A stretch of 42,053 nucleotides of DNA from Polyangiaceae bacterium. Its GTDB lineage: Bacteria; Myxococcota_A; Polyangia; Polyangiales; Polyangiaceae. The notes under the pieces were generated by a model that did not search any database, was not told the DNA's origin, and saw only the letters and a program-made list of their open reading frames with translations. Positions 23,630 to 33,079 of this stretch are shown piece by piece (position 1 is the stretch's first letter; every line of letters begins with the position of its first letter). The DNA is taken from assembly GCA_009781005.1 (NCBI GenBank), contig WQYX01000031.1, positions 1-42,053 on the forward strand, written 5' to 3'. The translations under genes and the position numbers were made by a program.

Positions 23630-24300
23630 TCACGGAGGCGAATCGAAGGTGATGGTCCGCCCTGGGAGTGATTCCTCGGTTGCTCGAGGCGCGTAAGTTT
23701 CCCATCCCTCGACTCCTTGAACGACCCAAGGCCAATCGCGACGGAGCGACTGGATCACCGTGTCCCAAATGCCGTGCTGATTCGTCCCCGCGATGTTGAC
23801 CCGCGCGAGAGCACCAAGTCTCACTCGTCGAAGATCGCTCGCGCGGCCGCGAGCGCCCTTGCGATGCGCGCATTCGTGTCCGAAGGGTGAGACCAGGAAA
23901 GCCCCTCATCACCTCCAGGGCCGCGAGGACAGACGATGAAAGGGTAGGCACTGACGACGGCGACCCATTCGCTGCAAGCCCATTCGGGTCGATCGCCACC
24001 TCCGTGAAGAGCGATCACGACGGGTCGGCGCTCGCGCGCGCCGAGCGGAACGGTCACGAAACCGAGCTTCGTTGGCGCGCGTCCGGGATGTTCTTCGACG
24101 AGCTCGACGATCCACGGATGCCCCGAAAGAGGTGCTCGCGTTGTCGGGGTTTGCTCCGGGGCCTCGTCGATGCCTGCGGGCGCGGCCGTGACTCCGTCGG
24201 CTCCGGAGTCGGCAGCAGGGCCCGGACCTCGATCGTGCCGGGTACAAGCGGCGAGAACGACGAGAACCGCTACGGCTACCCTACCGAGTGCAGCTTGCAT
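23630..24300 (-). pseudogene. Decayed alpha/beta-hydrolase lipoprotein gene with internal deletion
   Basis: The first part (24300 to 23821) encodes 159 residues: signal peptide, lipobox VLAAC, linker, then hydrolase strands PVVIALHGGGDRPEWACSEW and Y-P-F-I-V-C-P-R-G, ending at a TGA just after ARALAAARAIFDE. In another frame, overlapping that stop, 23824 to 23630 encodes NIAGTNQHGIWDTVIQSLRR, then D-W-P-W-V-V-Q-G, which is how I remember the C-terminus of this same hydrolase family (the histidine of the triad included). The middle, with the G-x-S-x-G nucleophile, is missing. A deletion of perhaps 90-100 codons that broke the frame explains this. GAGAGGA precedes the ATG by 7 bases, so the first part may still be translated as a truncated lipoprotein. 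Confidence 0.72.
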
Positions 24301-24346
24301 GCAACTATCCTCTCGAATCGAAGAAAGTTCGTTGAACCAAGGTTGA

Positions 24347-25906
<1,560 letters not shown>

Positions 25907-26029
25907 GACCGCTTTCGATTTGCCGCGATCTCGTCGTTGGGGCCTGCGGTGCGGTCCTCAAAGCCCTTCAAGGCTGTTCCGGTCCGCTCCTCGGCCCTGC
26001 CTCGACCTCGCGCCAACTTGAAAGCGGTC
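25907..26029 (+). repeat. 123-bp palindromic element between atpD and atpC
   Basis: GACCGCTTTC at the left end (25907-25916) pairs perfectly with GAAAGCGGTC at the right end (26020-26029), and imperfect pairing continues about 27 bases inward on each side. It starts directly after the atpD stop codon. The first 26 bases recur exactly at 27345-27370. It is probably a mobile palindromic (MITE-like) element or structured RNA; in this place it could lower atpC expression relative to atpD. Confidence 0.8.
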
Positions 26030-26066
26030 CTAGGTAGATAGAAAGAGATTCGGAGATCACGGCGTC

Positions 26067-26603
26067 ATGGCTGACAACAAGATCGATCTCGAAATCGTGA
26101 CGCCGAAGGGCAAGGCGCTCTCGGTGTCCGTCGACGAAGTCACGGCACCGAGCGTCAACGGTGAGTTTGGCGTTTTGCCGGGCCACCTGCCGCTCGTCGC
26201 GTCCATTCGCACGGGACTCGTCACGTATCGACAAGGCGCTGAAACGAAGAAGTGCGCCGTCGGACCGGGCTTTGCCGAAGCCGGCCAAAATAAGCTTCTG
26301 ATTTTGGCCGAGGACTATGCCGACCGGGAAGGTCTCGATCCGGTGGTCATCCGAAAAGAGTTCCACGAGATCGATCAGAAGGTCGAAAAAGTTCTCGCGC
26401 AGCTCGAGCCGTCGCCGGAGCTCGAAAACGAGCGAAGGCACCTCGTCGGGCGGCAGAATTGGCTCGCGGCCCTGCTCGAACTTTACGGTGATCCGCCGGC
26501 AGCAACGCTTCGTCCCTTCGAAGAGTGGGGGCCGCCACCGGAGCCCATCGTCGAAGAAGAAGAAGGCAAACCAGCGGGGCTCGACATTTACGGCGCGCCG
26601 TAA
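26067..26603 (+). CDS. atpC: F-type ATP synthase subunit epsilon, C-terminally extended
   Basis: The central-stalk subunit, 178 residues against the usual 130-140. The N-terminal beta-sandwich (residues 4-90) carries the signature V-T-P-K-G-K-A-L, A-P-S-V-N-G-E-F-G-V-L-P-G-H-L-P-L-V and the turn G-F-A-E-A-G-Q-N-K-L-L-I-L-A-E-D. A two-helix C-terminal domain follows (about 95-145), and then an unusual 35-residue tail rich in Pro and Glu (PFEEWGPPPEPIVEEEEG). The gene lies 160 bases after atpD, a gap taken up mostly by the palindromic element. The ribosome-binding site is weak (GGAG 11 bases upstream). A GTG-initiated parvulin-like gene begins 9 bases after its stop. Confidence 0.92.
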   Translation: MADNKIDLEIVTPKGKALSVSVDEVTAPSVNGEFGVLPGHLPLVASIRTGLVTYRQGAETKKCAVGPGFAEAGQNKLLILAEDYADREGLDPVVIRKEFHEIDQKVEKVLAQLEPSPELENERRHLVGRQNWLAALLELYGDPPAATLRPFEEWGPPPEPIVEEEEGKPAGLDIYGAP

Positions 26604-26612
26604 GGACGATTC

Positions 26613-27173
26613 GTGTCGGATCGCGTTCAGCGCACGGCATCGATCCTGGTTGGCGCGCTCGTCGTCGGCGTCATCGCTTGGATTGCGGTTTCAATGCCCA
26701 CAGCGAAGACACCGCGCATCGAAGATGCGAGTGCGCCCACTCCCACGGAGACTGATGCAGCGAGTCCGCCAAGCACACCGGACGCCGCACCCGAAGTCAC
26801 GCTGGATGCGTCGCTCGATCTCGGCACCGACAGCATCTTGCTCGACGCCGGAGTGATGCCCAAGGGTGCACCGCGCAGCGTGCGGCTCGGCGTCGTGCTC
26901 ATTCAATTCGAAGGCGCCGAGGGCGCGTCGAGCGCCGCGCGTTCGAAGAAGGATGCACTCATCGAAGCGCAAAGGCTGCTCGACGAAGCCCGCATCGACT
27001 TCAAGAAAGCCGTGCACGGTGGCGACTCCGGATCGTCCGACGACATCGGACGCATTCCACGCGGTGTCCTCGATCCGCGAACCGAGATCGCCGTCTTCAG
27101 TCTTGGCGCTGGTGACGTGAGCGACATCCTCGAAACGCCTCGCGGGTACTGGATCGTCAAGCGACTCGAATAG
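26613..27173 (+). CDS. Membrane-anchored parvulin-like (PpiC) protein
   Basis: A 186-residue protein starting with GTG; AAGGA lies 7 bases upstream. One N-terminal transmembrane or uncleaved signal segment (ASILVGALVVGVIAWIAVSM, about 8-30) is followed by a Thr/Pro/Ala/Asp-rich linker to about residue 85. The C-terminal 100 residues resemble the rotamase domain: R-L-G-V-V-L-I-Q-F-E-G-A-E-G, then A-L-I-E-A-Q-R-L-L-D-E-A, a G-R-I-P-R-G loop and A-V-F-S-L-G-A-G-D-V-S-D-I-L-E-T-P-R-G-Y-W-I-V-K-R-L-E, the classic PpiC end. It should be a periplasmic peptidyl-prolyl isomerase or a chaperone-like relative. It is likely co-transcribed with atpC. Confidence 0.8.
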   Translation: MSDRVQRTASILVGALVVGVIAWIAVSMPTAKTPRIEDASAPTPTETDAASPPSTPDAAPEVTLDASLDLGTDSILLDAGVMPKGAPRSVRLGVVLIQFEGAEGASSAARSKKDALIEAQRLLDEARIDFKKAVHGGDSGSSDDIGRIPRGVLDPRTEIAVFSLGAGDVSDILETPRGYWIVKRLE

Positions 27174-27181
27174 CTCCCGTC

Positions 27182-27333
27182 GCCGGCCCGCAGATCTGCG
27201 TCGCCCGCCTTCGTTGCTCGCATTCGCCGGCGCCTTCGGCGCTGTCGGTTCGCCTTCGGCGAAACCTCAGGCCCCGTACTTCAAGTACGCCTCCGGCCTC
27301 GCGCCTCGGCGGGCTCGCATCTCTTTGGCCGGC
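27182..27333 (+). repeat. Three-armed palindromic element
   Basis: The outer arms GCCGGCC (27182-27188) and GGCCGGC (27327-27333), together with GCCCGCC (27203-27209) and GGCGGGC (27308-27314), close a structure that contains three perfect hairpins. These are GCGCC-TTC-GGCGC (27230-27242), TTCGCC-TTC-GGCGAA (27249-27263) and GTACTT-C-AAGTAC (27276-27288), the last inside an AGGCC/GGCCT stem. The whole is about 150 bp and starts 8 bases after the parvulin stop. It could be a mobile palindrome or a terminator. Confidence 0.7.
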
Positions 27334-27344
27334 TCGGTCCGCTA

Positions 27345-27370
27345 GACCGCTTTCGATTTGCCGCGATCTC
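27345..27370 (+). repeat. Partial second copy of the atpD-atpC palindrome
   Basis: Bases 27345-27370 are identical to 25907-25932, beginning GACCGCTTTC; similarity continues loosely (TCGTT, then a G-rich stretch) for about 9 more bases. The right half of the palindrome is absent. It lies directly upstream of the PHA-system gene. Confidence 0.8.
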
Positions 27371-27396
27371 ATCGTTTGGTGTTAGAAGGCCGCGAT

Positions 27397-27684
27397 ATGG
27401 CTACGATCGACATCACACGCGCGCACTCCTTGTCTCTCGACGACGCAAAAAAGAAGGCCGAAGATCTCGCCAAAGGCATGGCTGATCGCTTTGGCATTAG
27501 CTGGAAGTGGGACGGCAACACCATCCGCTTCGATGCACCAAGTGGCGCCGCGAAAGGCACGAAGGGCGAAGTCGCGGTGAGCGACAAGCAAGTCCGCGTC
27601 GCGATCGATCTGCCGTTCATGTTGAGGATGTTGAAGGGCACCATCGAAGGCAAAGTCCAAGAAAAGCTCAGCGCGCTTTCTTAA
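27397..27684 (+). CDS. Polyhydroxyalkanoic-acid system family protein
   Basis: A 95-residue cytoplasmic protein. MATIDITRAHSLSLDDAKKK, G-M-A-D-R-F-G-I-S-W-K-W-D-G-N-T-I-R-F and the end V-A-I-D-L-P-F-M-L-R-M-L-K-G-T-I-E-G-K-V-Q-E-K-L are the signature of the PHA_gran_rgn family, small proteins first noted beside PHA synthesis genes and later found in many genomes without PHA. The true molecular role is not known. The start at 27397 has AGAAGG 8 bases upstream; an in-frame ATG at 27358 would begin inside the palindrome remnant and is rejected. No phaC or phasin gene is nearby. Confidence 0.85.
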   Translation: MATIDITRAHSLSLDDAKKKAEDLAKGMADRFGISWKWDGNTIRFDAPSGAAKGTKGEVAVSDKQVRVAIDLPFMLRMLKGTIEGKVQEKLSALS

Positions 27685-27690
27685 AAAGCA

Positions 27691-27715
27691 ATTGTACTCC
27701 CTAGTGGAGTACAAT
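27691..27715. terminator. Perfect hairpin after the PHA-system gene
   Basis: ATTGTACTCC and GGAGTACAAT form a perfect 10-bp stem with a 5-base loop CTAGT, 6 bases after the stop codon. TTAAAAAGCA precedes it, so the U-rich tract lies on the minus-strand side. On the plus strand no T-run follows, so plus-strand termination would be Rho-type or depend on the hairpin alone. Confidence 0.5.
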
Positions 27716-27724
27716 CTCGCCTCG

Positions 27725-27869
27725 AGGGCGTGTCCGACAGCCGTCGCGAGCGAATCGAGGCTAGGGCGGAGCGCGAGGAGCCCACGAAAGCGTACTTATC
27801 GTACGTGCGCAGGCACCGCAGCGCCCAACCGACGAATCGATTCGCGCAGCAGGCTGGCGAACACGCTCT
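27725..27869 (-). repeat. 145-bp palindromic repeat, copy B
   Basis: The reverse complement matches the repeat at 18039-18183 over its full 145 bases with six substitutions and no gap. Ends here are AGGGCGTGTCCG and CGAACACGCTCT. The central stem CGTAC/GTACG is conserved, while the 5-base loop differs (GATAA here, GAATA there, on the copy A strand), as expected if the stem rather than a coding frame is kept. It lies between the PHA-system gene and the giant TPR genes. Confidence 0.88.
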
Positions 27870-27920
27870 GAGGCAACGGAGGCGATACGGATGGGGCTTG
27901 TTGAGCAAGGCGTCCACTTG

Positions 27921-27986
27921 CGCTGGGACCGAAATCCGTGGCTCACGCTTCGCTTCTTTCGAGAGCCACGGATTTCGGTCCCAGCG
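27921..27986. other. 24-bp perfect inverted repeat upstream of the giant TPR operon
   Basis: Bases 27921-27944 (CGCTGGGACCGAAATCCGTG, then GCTC) are the exact reverse complement of 27963-27986; the loop is 18 bases (27945-27962). It lies 84 bases before the ATG at 28071, with no T-run after it. In RNA it would form a very stable hairpin in the leader of the giant TPR operon if the promoter lies upstream. It could also be another palindromic repeat. The 386-base spacer 27685-28070 holds this, copy B and the hairpin at 27691, and no gene. Confidence 0.8.
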
Positions 27987-28070
27987 AAACGCGCGACGTG
28001 TGCGATCGCCACGGGACTTTCAAATTCAGCGCAACGAGGCTGCGCTGTAGAGTAACGTCGAAGGAGCGCA

Positions 28071-31000
28071 ATGCTCGAAGAGCCGAAGGAAGCCGAGCTG
28101 GCAGCCGGAAAGGAAGCTGGGACGGAGGTTGACGAGAACACTCGAGTCGTGCTCCCGGACGAGCCCACCGCAGTCACGATCACCGACAAGATGAGCGCGG
28201 CGCAAGCGCCACCTGCGAAGGCCAAGTCCAATCGCAACGACGTCGCCTCGGCGATCGACATGCTCGGCGCAGAGAGCGACGCGGCGATCGATCGCGAGCG
28301 ACGTGCGCGCCTGCTCAACGAAGCCGGAGAGCTTCACGAGCGCACCGGCGACGTCTCCTCCGCAGAGCGCGACTACCTCGCGGCATTCAACGCCGACACG
28401 AATTTCCGCGAGCCGCTCGAGAGCCTGGTTCGCATACTCGTGCAGCGGGGACGCGCGGCGGAGAACCTCGGCAGGTTCCTCGATGAGCTCGTCGAGGTAG
28501 CCACCACGCCAGAGGAACGAGCGCGCGCGCTCACAGTACGTGCGCTCTACAATCTTCACGCCCAGCAGGATTTCGGAGAAGCGCAAGATCTCGCGCGACA
28601 AGCAACCGAGACGCGGGCAAAGCCTGCCGATCTCGGCGCGGCATGGCTCGCGCTCGAAATGGTCGCAGCCAAGCTTGGCGATACCGCGCAACGCGAGGCT
28701 GCACTCGCGGGGCGCGCTGGACTCGCATCCGATCCGATGTGGCGCGGCCTTCTCGTCTCCGACGTCGCAAACCTCGCCGCAGAGTCAGGGAACGTCGATC
28801 GAGCACTTCAGATCGCCCAGCGAGCGATGGCCGATGGCGGAGTGGCTGGATGGTTCGTGACGTCGACGGTCGAGCGCATCATCCGAGCGGAGCCGGGCCT
28901 CGCTGGTTCCGATGAAGCACGCGAGCGTGCACGCATTCTCGCGGAGGTCCTCGAAACACGCGCAATGATACTCGAGTCAACCCTTGCGGATCCTGCTTAC
29001 GGCGATTCGCAAGGTGTGCCCGGGTACGTTCGTACGCCTGCTCACGCGGTCTTCGAGCTCGTGTCGGCCGCGCAGGTGTGGCGCGCGGCCGACAACGCGA
29101 AGCGCGCAGCGAGCGCACTCGATCGCGCGCTCGAGATCCTTGCAAGACCGCCGGCGGATACCTCGAGTGAAGGCGAAAGCGCGTGGCGCGAGACTCGGCA
29201 GTCGCTCGAGCGCATCGTGCGACGCGTGCGCCTCGTGCTCGCCGATAGGGCACGCGATACGGCTCTCGCCACCGATCTGGCCGCGCAGCAACTCACCGAC
29301 GAACCGGACGGCGGCGGCGCTGCGTCGCTCGCCGTTCGCATTGCAGAACACGCCGCAAGTGCAGGTCACGTCGTGCGTGCACTCGACGCGCTCACGAAAG
29401 CCACGACGCGCGATCCTCTCTCTTTGCCAGCGCACGCTCTCAAGATCGATCTTCTCGAGAGCGCTGGCGAAAATGTTCTGTTGGCCGAGGAGCTCGAGGA
29501 GCTCTCGAAGCACTACAGCGCCGCCGACGCGCGAGGTCGCGTGCTGCTGCTTGCCGCTTACGTGTGGGCCGTGCACGCAGGGGACGCAGCGCGTGCACGA
29601 ACCGCCCTCGGTCACGCTGCAGCATGCGGCGTTGGTAAGGACGTTACCTCGCGTCTTGGACGGAGCCTCGCGAGCCTGCGCGATGATGACGCATGGTACG
29701 AAGACGCCACACGCGATCTCGCACGGCACCTGAAGCACGAAGGCGAGGGCGCGACGCTCTCGGCCGTCGCGGCACGCGAGCTGCCGTTGCTCTGGGTGGA
29801 GGTTGCGCGAATGAGGTTCGCGCAAAAGGACGACGCGGGCGCCATGCAGGCGATACGCGAGCTCAGAAACCTCGACGAGGGTCTCTGGCTCGGCCGCGTG
29901 CTCGAGGGGTTCGCTGCACCCATGTATACTGCAAGCGACGCGTCCGCAGACGAGCGCAAACGCGCCCGCGACGCCGTCGTCGAACTCGCAGCGGGAACGA
30001 GCGATGCGCCAACCCGCGTAGAACTTTCGTTGGTGAACGCGCTGCGTGCGCACGAAGCAGGCGACACGCAAGCCACGCTCTTGCACCTTCGCGCCGCGTT
30101 CGCTGACAACGCGAGCGATCCGCTCGTTGCCGCGTACCTTGGGGATCTGCTTCGCGCCGCGGGGGATCGCGCGGGCGCCGCCGATCTCGCCGTCAAAGTG
30201 GCAGATGCCTCGCGCGACGACCAAGAGCAACGCGGTGCGCGTCGCGTCGAAGCGGGCCTCGAACGATGGAAGCTCGAAGATCGGAACACAGCTTTCCTGT
30301 CGTTTCAGACGGCCGCGGCAGACGTACCAGAGGCCGCAACGCCTCTGCTCGCGTGGGCAGCGCGCGGCATCGGCGCAGACAACGTCGAGGGACGTCGGCG
30401 CGCCATCGAGCTCGCGGATCAGGATTCGGTGGGCGCGCTCGAGCGCTTTGCACTCGAGGTGACAGCGGGCGATCAAAACGCAGCACAAGGAGCGCTCGCC
30501 GATGTGGACGCCGGGTGGAGCTCATCGATCCGCCTCGCAGGCGCGCTCGGGCGAATCGCGTGGTCTCGCGGAGCTGCCGACGCCCTCGCGCTCGACGCCG
30601 CGCTCGCGACCCTCGCTGACACGGGCTCGGCGGGCGCAAAGGCCGCCGCCGCAGAGCGTCTTCGCGTCGCGCGCGAAGCGGCGGCCACCGGCAAGGATGC
30701 GGACGTCGCGGGTGCGGCGGAAGGCTGGCTCAATGCGGGAGGCGGAGCCGCGGCGGCCATGGAGTGGCTTGCCGCGACGATCGCGGCCAGCGACGTAACC
30801 AAAGAGATCTCCGCGCGACGCGCGCTCGCCGACATGCTCGCCGACGAAGCTCGCGAGGCCATGCATGCGAGCGCAGCGCTCCTCGACACCATCGTTCGCC
30901 CCGACGACACCGCCATTCTCGTGACCGGGAGCTCGCCGGCGGCACGCCTTGCGAATCTCGAACTCGCGCCTCCAGGCTGCGATCCGAAACGGCGAGCCTC

Positions 31001-33077
31001 CGTGCTCTCGCAACTCGGCGACGCGCTCGGAGAAGCTGCCAGCGTCGACGCAGTCGGTCTCGCCGCGTGGTCGGCGCTCACGACGGGCAACGCGGCCGCG
31101 GCCCTCGACGGATTTCGCGCGGTCACCATTGCGCGCGGAGACGAGTTGCATGCGTGGGAAGGCATGCGCGCGGCGGCCTCCAGACTCGGCGATCGCGAGA
31201 CCTTTGCGACCGCGTGCGAGGAGCTCGGCGCACGCGTTGCGAATGCCGAGCGCGGTTCGGCGTTCTGGGAGCAAGCCGCGCTCACGTGGCTCGCGCTCGG
31301 TGATGCTCATGACGCCCGTGCGGACGCCGCACTCGAGGCGTCGTTCGCTCGCGATGCGCGACGCGAAGTCGCTTTCGACAAGTTGTTCCGGCGCGTACGC
31401 GATCGCAAAGACGGCGACAAGCTCCTCACCATCGTCAGCCGGCGACTCGAGGTCACGCGCGACCCGGCCGAGATCACGAAGATGTATTGGGAGAAGGCGC
31501 GCGTGCTTCGCGAGAAGGGCGATCCCGACGGCGCGCTCGAAGCACTCGAGCATGTCACGACGCTCGACCGAGACCACGTCGGCGCGCTCGCTCTCACGAG
31601 CGAAATTTTCATCCGTCGCGGGATGTTCGCCGAAGCCGCAGACAAGCTCGCGCGTCTCTCACGTGTCGAAAAGGCGCCGCCGAAGAACCGCGTCACCGCG
31701 GGTATCGGTGCCGCGGACATCTACGAGAACAAACTCGGGCGCCATGATCTCGCCCTCGGCGTGCTCCTCGGGTTGAACGAAGCGAGGCTCACGACGTTGC
31801 CGGTTCGCGAGCGGCTCGCACGCACCGCAGCACGCGCCGGATCGTGGGACGAAGCAACACGCATTCTCGAGGAGCTCATGATCGAGCGACCCGAAGCGGC
31901 CGGACGCATCGAGGCGGCTCGCCTCGCGATGGTCATCCATCGCGATCGCCGCGGCGCTCCGGAAGCCGCACTACCGGCCGCAACGAAACTTCTCACCGAG
32001 TCGCCGTCCGACGGCGAGGCGCTCGATCTCGTCGTTGGCCTCGACGCGGCCGTAGACGGGCGCGCGGCCTTGCTCGAACGCGGCCGAGACGCGCTCTTGT
32101 CCTCGCTCGGGCACGCGCCGGACGACGCGGTGGCGGTTCGACGTCTTGCACGCGTGGCAAAGGAGATCGGCGACGCGGCACTGGAGCAGTCGGCGCTGTC
32201 ATGCGTCGTGGCGCTCTCGGGCTCCGACGGCGCGAATGAACAGAGGATCGCCCAGCTCTCGAAAGAAAACTCACGCGTGCCGCGCGCGGCATTCAGCGAA
32301 TCCATGCTCAAGGAGATCGTTGCGCCAGGAGATGACGGGCCCATCGCGGATCTCTTCGCGGTTCTCGGCGCAACGCTGAGCGAAGCGCTCGGACCGTCGC
32401 TCGCCACGCTCGGCGTTCATCCGAAGAGGGACCGCATCGAGCCGCGCGCGGGGCTCGCGCTCCGGACCGAGATCGCGGCATGGGCGAGTGCGTTCGGCAT
32501 CGCTGCGTTCGACCTTTACGTCGGAGGTAAAGATTCTGCCGGCGTGCAGGGAATCGCGGGCGCAACGCCGGCCGTGGTGGTCGGCACCTCGGTCAACGCA
32601 CCGCTTTCGCCGACCGCACGAGCACGGGTTGCGCGCGAGCTCTACGCCGCTACGCGCGGAACGACGGTGACGCGGCAGCGGAGCGACGCGACGATTGCGG
32701 CCATCGTCGTGGCTGCTTGCAACCTCACCAAGGTTCGCATCGATCATCCACCGCTCGCCATGCTCGCAGAGGTCGAGAAGGCCATTGGCAAAGCCCTATC
32801 GCGAAAGACGAAGGCGCAGATCGAGCCCATTTGCAGGGCGATCGCCGCCAGTCATGGAGAAGCGCGAGAGTGGGCGGCGCAGACGCGAGCTTCGCAGGCG
32901 CGCATCGCAGCGGTTGCATCGGGCGACGTCGCTGCCGTGCTCGATGACATGCGCGACGACGCCACGGCTTCGCATGGCGCGATTGCCACCGGCGATCGCC
33001 AGACACGTGAACTGCTTCGTTTCGTTCTCTCGCACCCGTATTTCAATGTGCGGCGCGCACTCGGACTAGAGAGCTGA
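28071..33077 (+). CDS. Giant TPR protein 1
   Basis: A 1668-residue, apparently cytoplasmic protein without signal peptide or membrane segments; AAGGAG stands 5 bases before the ATG. Residues 1-60 are acidic and probably disordered. From about 70 to 1400 the chain is almost all helical with many degenerate TPR-like hairpins (LLNEAGELHERTGDVSSAER; KMYWEKARVLREKGDPDGAL; AARAGSWDEATRILEELM). The last 240 residues form a separate domain (around L-G-A-T-L-S-E-A-L-G, then A-S-A-F-G-I-A-A-F-D-L-Y-V near 1480, P-A-V-V-V-G-T and A-R-E-L-Y-A-A-T-R-G) that appears related to the end of the next protein. No enzyme motif is seen; a scaffold role is inference. The next gene starts 2 bases after the stop. 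Confidence 0.85.
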   Translation: MLEEPKEAELAAGKEAGTEVDENTRVVLPDEPTAVTITDKMSAAQAPPAKAKSNRNDVASAIDMLGAESDAAIDRERRARLLNEAGELHERTGDVSSAERDYLAAFNADTNFREPLESLVRILVQRGRAAENLGRFLDELVEVATTPEERARALTVRALYNLHAQQDFGEAQDLARQATETRAKPADLGAAWLALEMVAAKLGDTAQREAALAGRAGLASDPMWRGLLVSDVANLAAESGNVDRALQIAQRAMADGGVAGWFVTSTVERIIRAEPGLAGSDEARERARILAEVLETRAMILESTLADPAYGDSQGVPGYVRTPAHAVFELVSAAQVWRAADNAKRAASALDRALEILARPPADTSSEGESAWRETRQSLERIVRRVRLVLADRARDTALATDLAAQQLTDEPDGGGAASLAVRIAEHAASAGHVVRALDALTKATTRDPLSLPAHALKIDLLESAGENVLLAEELEELSKHYSAADARGRVLLLAAYVWAVHAGDAARARTALGHAAACGVGKDVTSRLGRSLASLRDDDAWYEDATRDLARHLKHEGEGATLSAVAARELPLLWVEVARMRFAQKDDAGAMQAIRELRNLDEGLWLGRVLEGFAAPMYTASDASADERKRARDAVVELAAGTSDAPTRVELSLVNALRAHEAGDTQATLLHLRAAFADNASDPLVAAYLGDLLRAAGDRAGAADLAVKVADASRDDQEQRGARRVEAGLERWKLEDRNTAFLSFQTAAADVPEAATPLLAWAARGIGADNVEGRRRAIELADQDSVGALERFALEVTAGDQNAAQGALADVDAGWSSSIRLAGALGRIAWSRGAADALALDAALATLADTGSAGAKAAAAERLRVAREAAATGKDADVAGAAEGWLNAGGGAAAAMEWLAATIAASDVTKEISARRALADMLADEAREAMHASAALLDTIVRPDDTAILVTGSSPAARLANLELAPPGCDPKRRASVLSQLGDALGEAASVDAVGLAAWSALTTGNAAAALDGFRAVTIARGDELHAWEGMRAAASRLGDRETFATACEELGARVANAERGSAFWEQAALTWLALGDAHDARADAALEASFARDARREVAFDKLFRRVRDRKDGDKLLTIVSRRLEVTRDPAEITKMYWEKARVLREKGDPDGALEALEHVTTLDRDHVGALALTSEIFIRRGMFAEAADKLARLSRVEKAPPKNRVTAGIGAADIYENKLGRHDLALGVLLGLNEARLTTLPVRERLARTAARAGSWDEATRILEELMIERPEAAGRIEAARLAMVIHRDRRGAPEAALPAATKLLTESPSDGEALDLVVGLDAAVDGRAALLERGRDALLSSLGHAPDDAVAVRRLARVAKEIGDAALEQSALSCVVALSGSDGANEQRIAQLSKENSRVPRAAFSESMLKEIVAPGDDGPIADLFAVLGATLSEALGPSLATLGVHPKRDRIEPRAGLALRTEIAAWASAFGIAAFDLYVGGKDSAGVQGIAGATPAVVVGTSVNAPLSPTARARVARELYAATRGTTVTRQRSDATIAAIVVAACNLTKVRIDHPPLAMLAEVEKAIGKALSRKTKAQIEPICRAIAASHGEAREWAAQTRASQARIAAVASGDVAAVLDDMRDDATASHGAIATGDRQTRELLRFVLSHPYFNVRRALGLES

Positions 33078-33079
33078 CG

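Noticed and set aside
27730..28050. Small protein encoded by the 145-bp repeat (with YVRRHRSAQPTNRFAQQAG)
   Set aside because: The same frame is open in both copies, but the six nucleotide differences give four amino-acid changes, so protein-level selection is not seen. The palindrome explains the conservation better.
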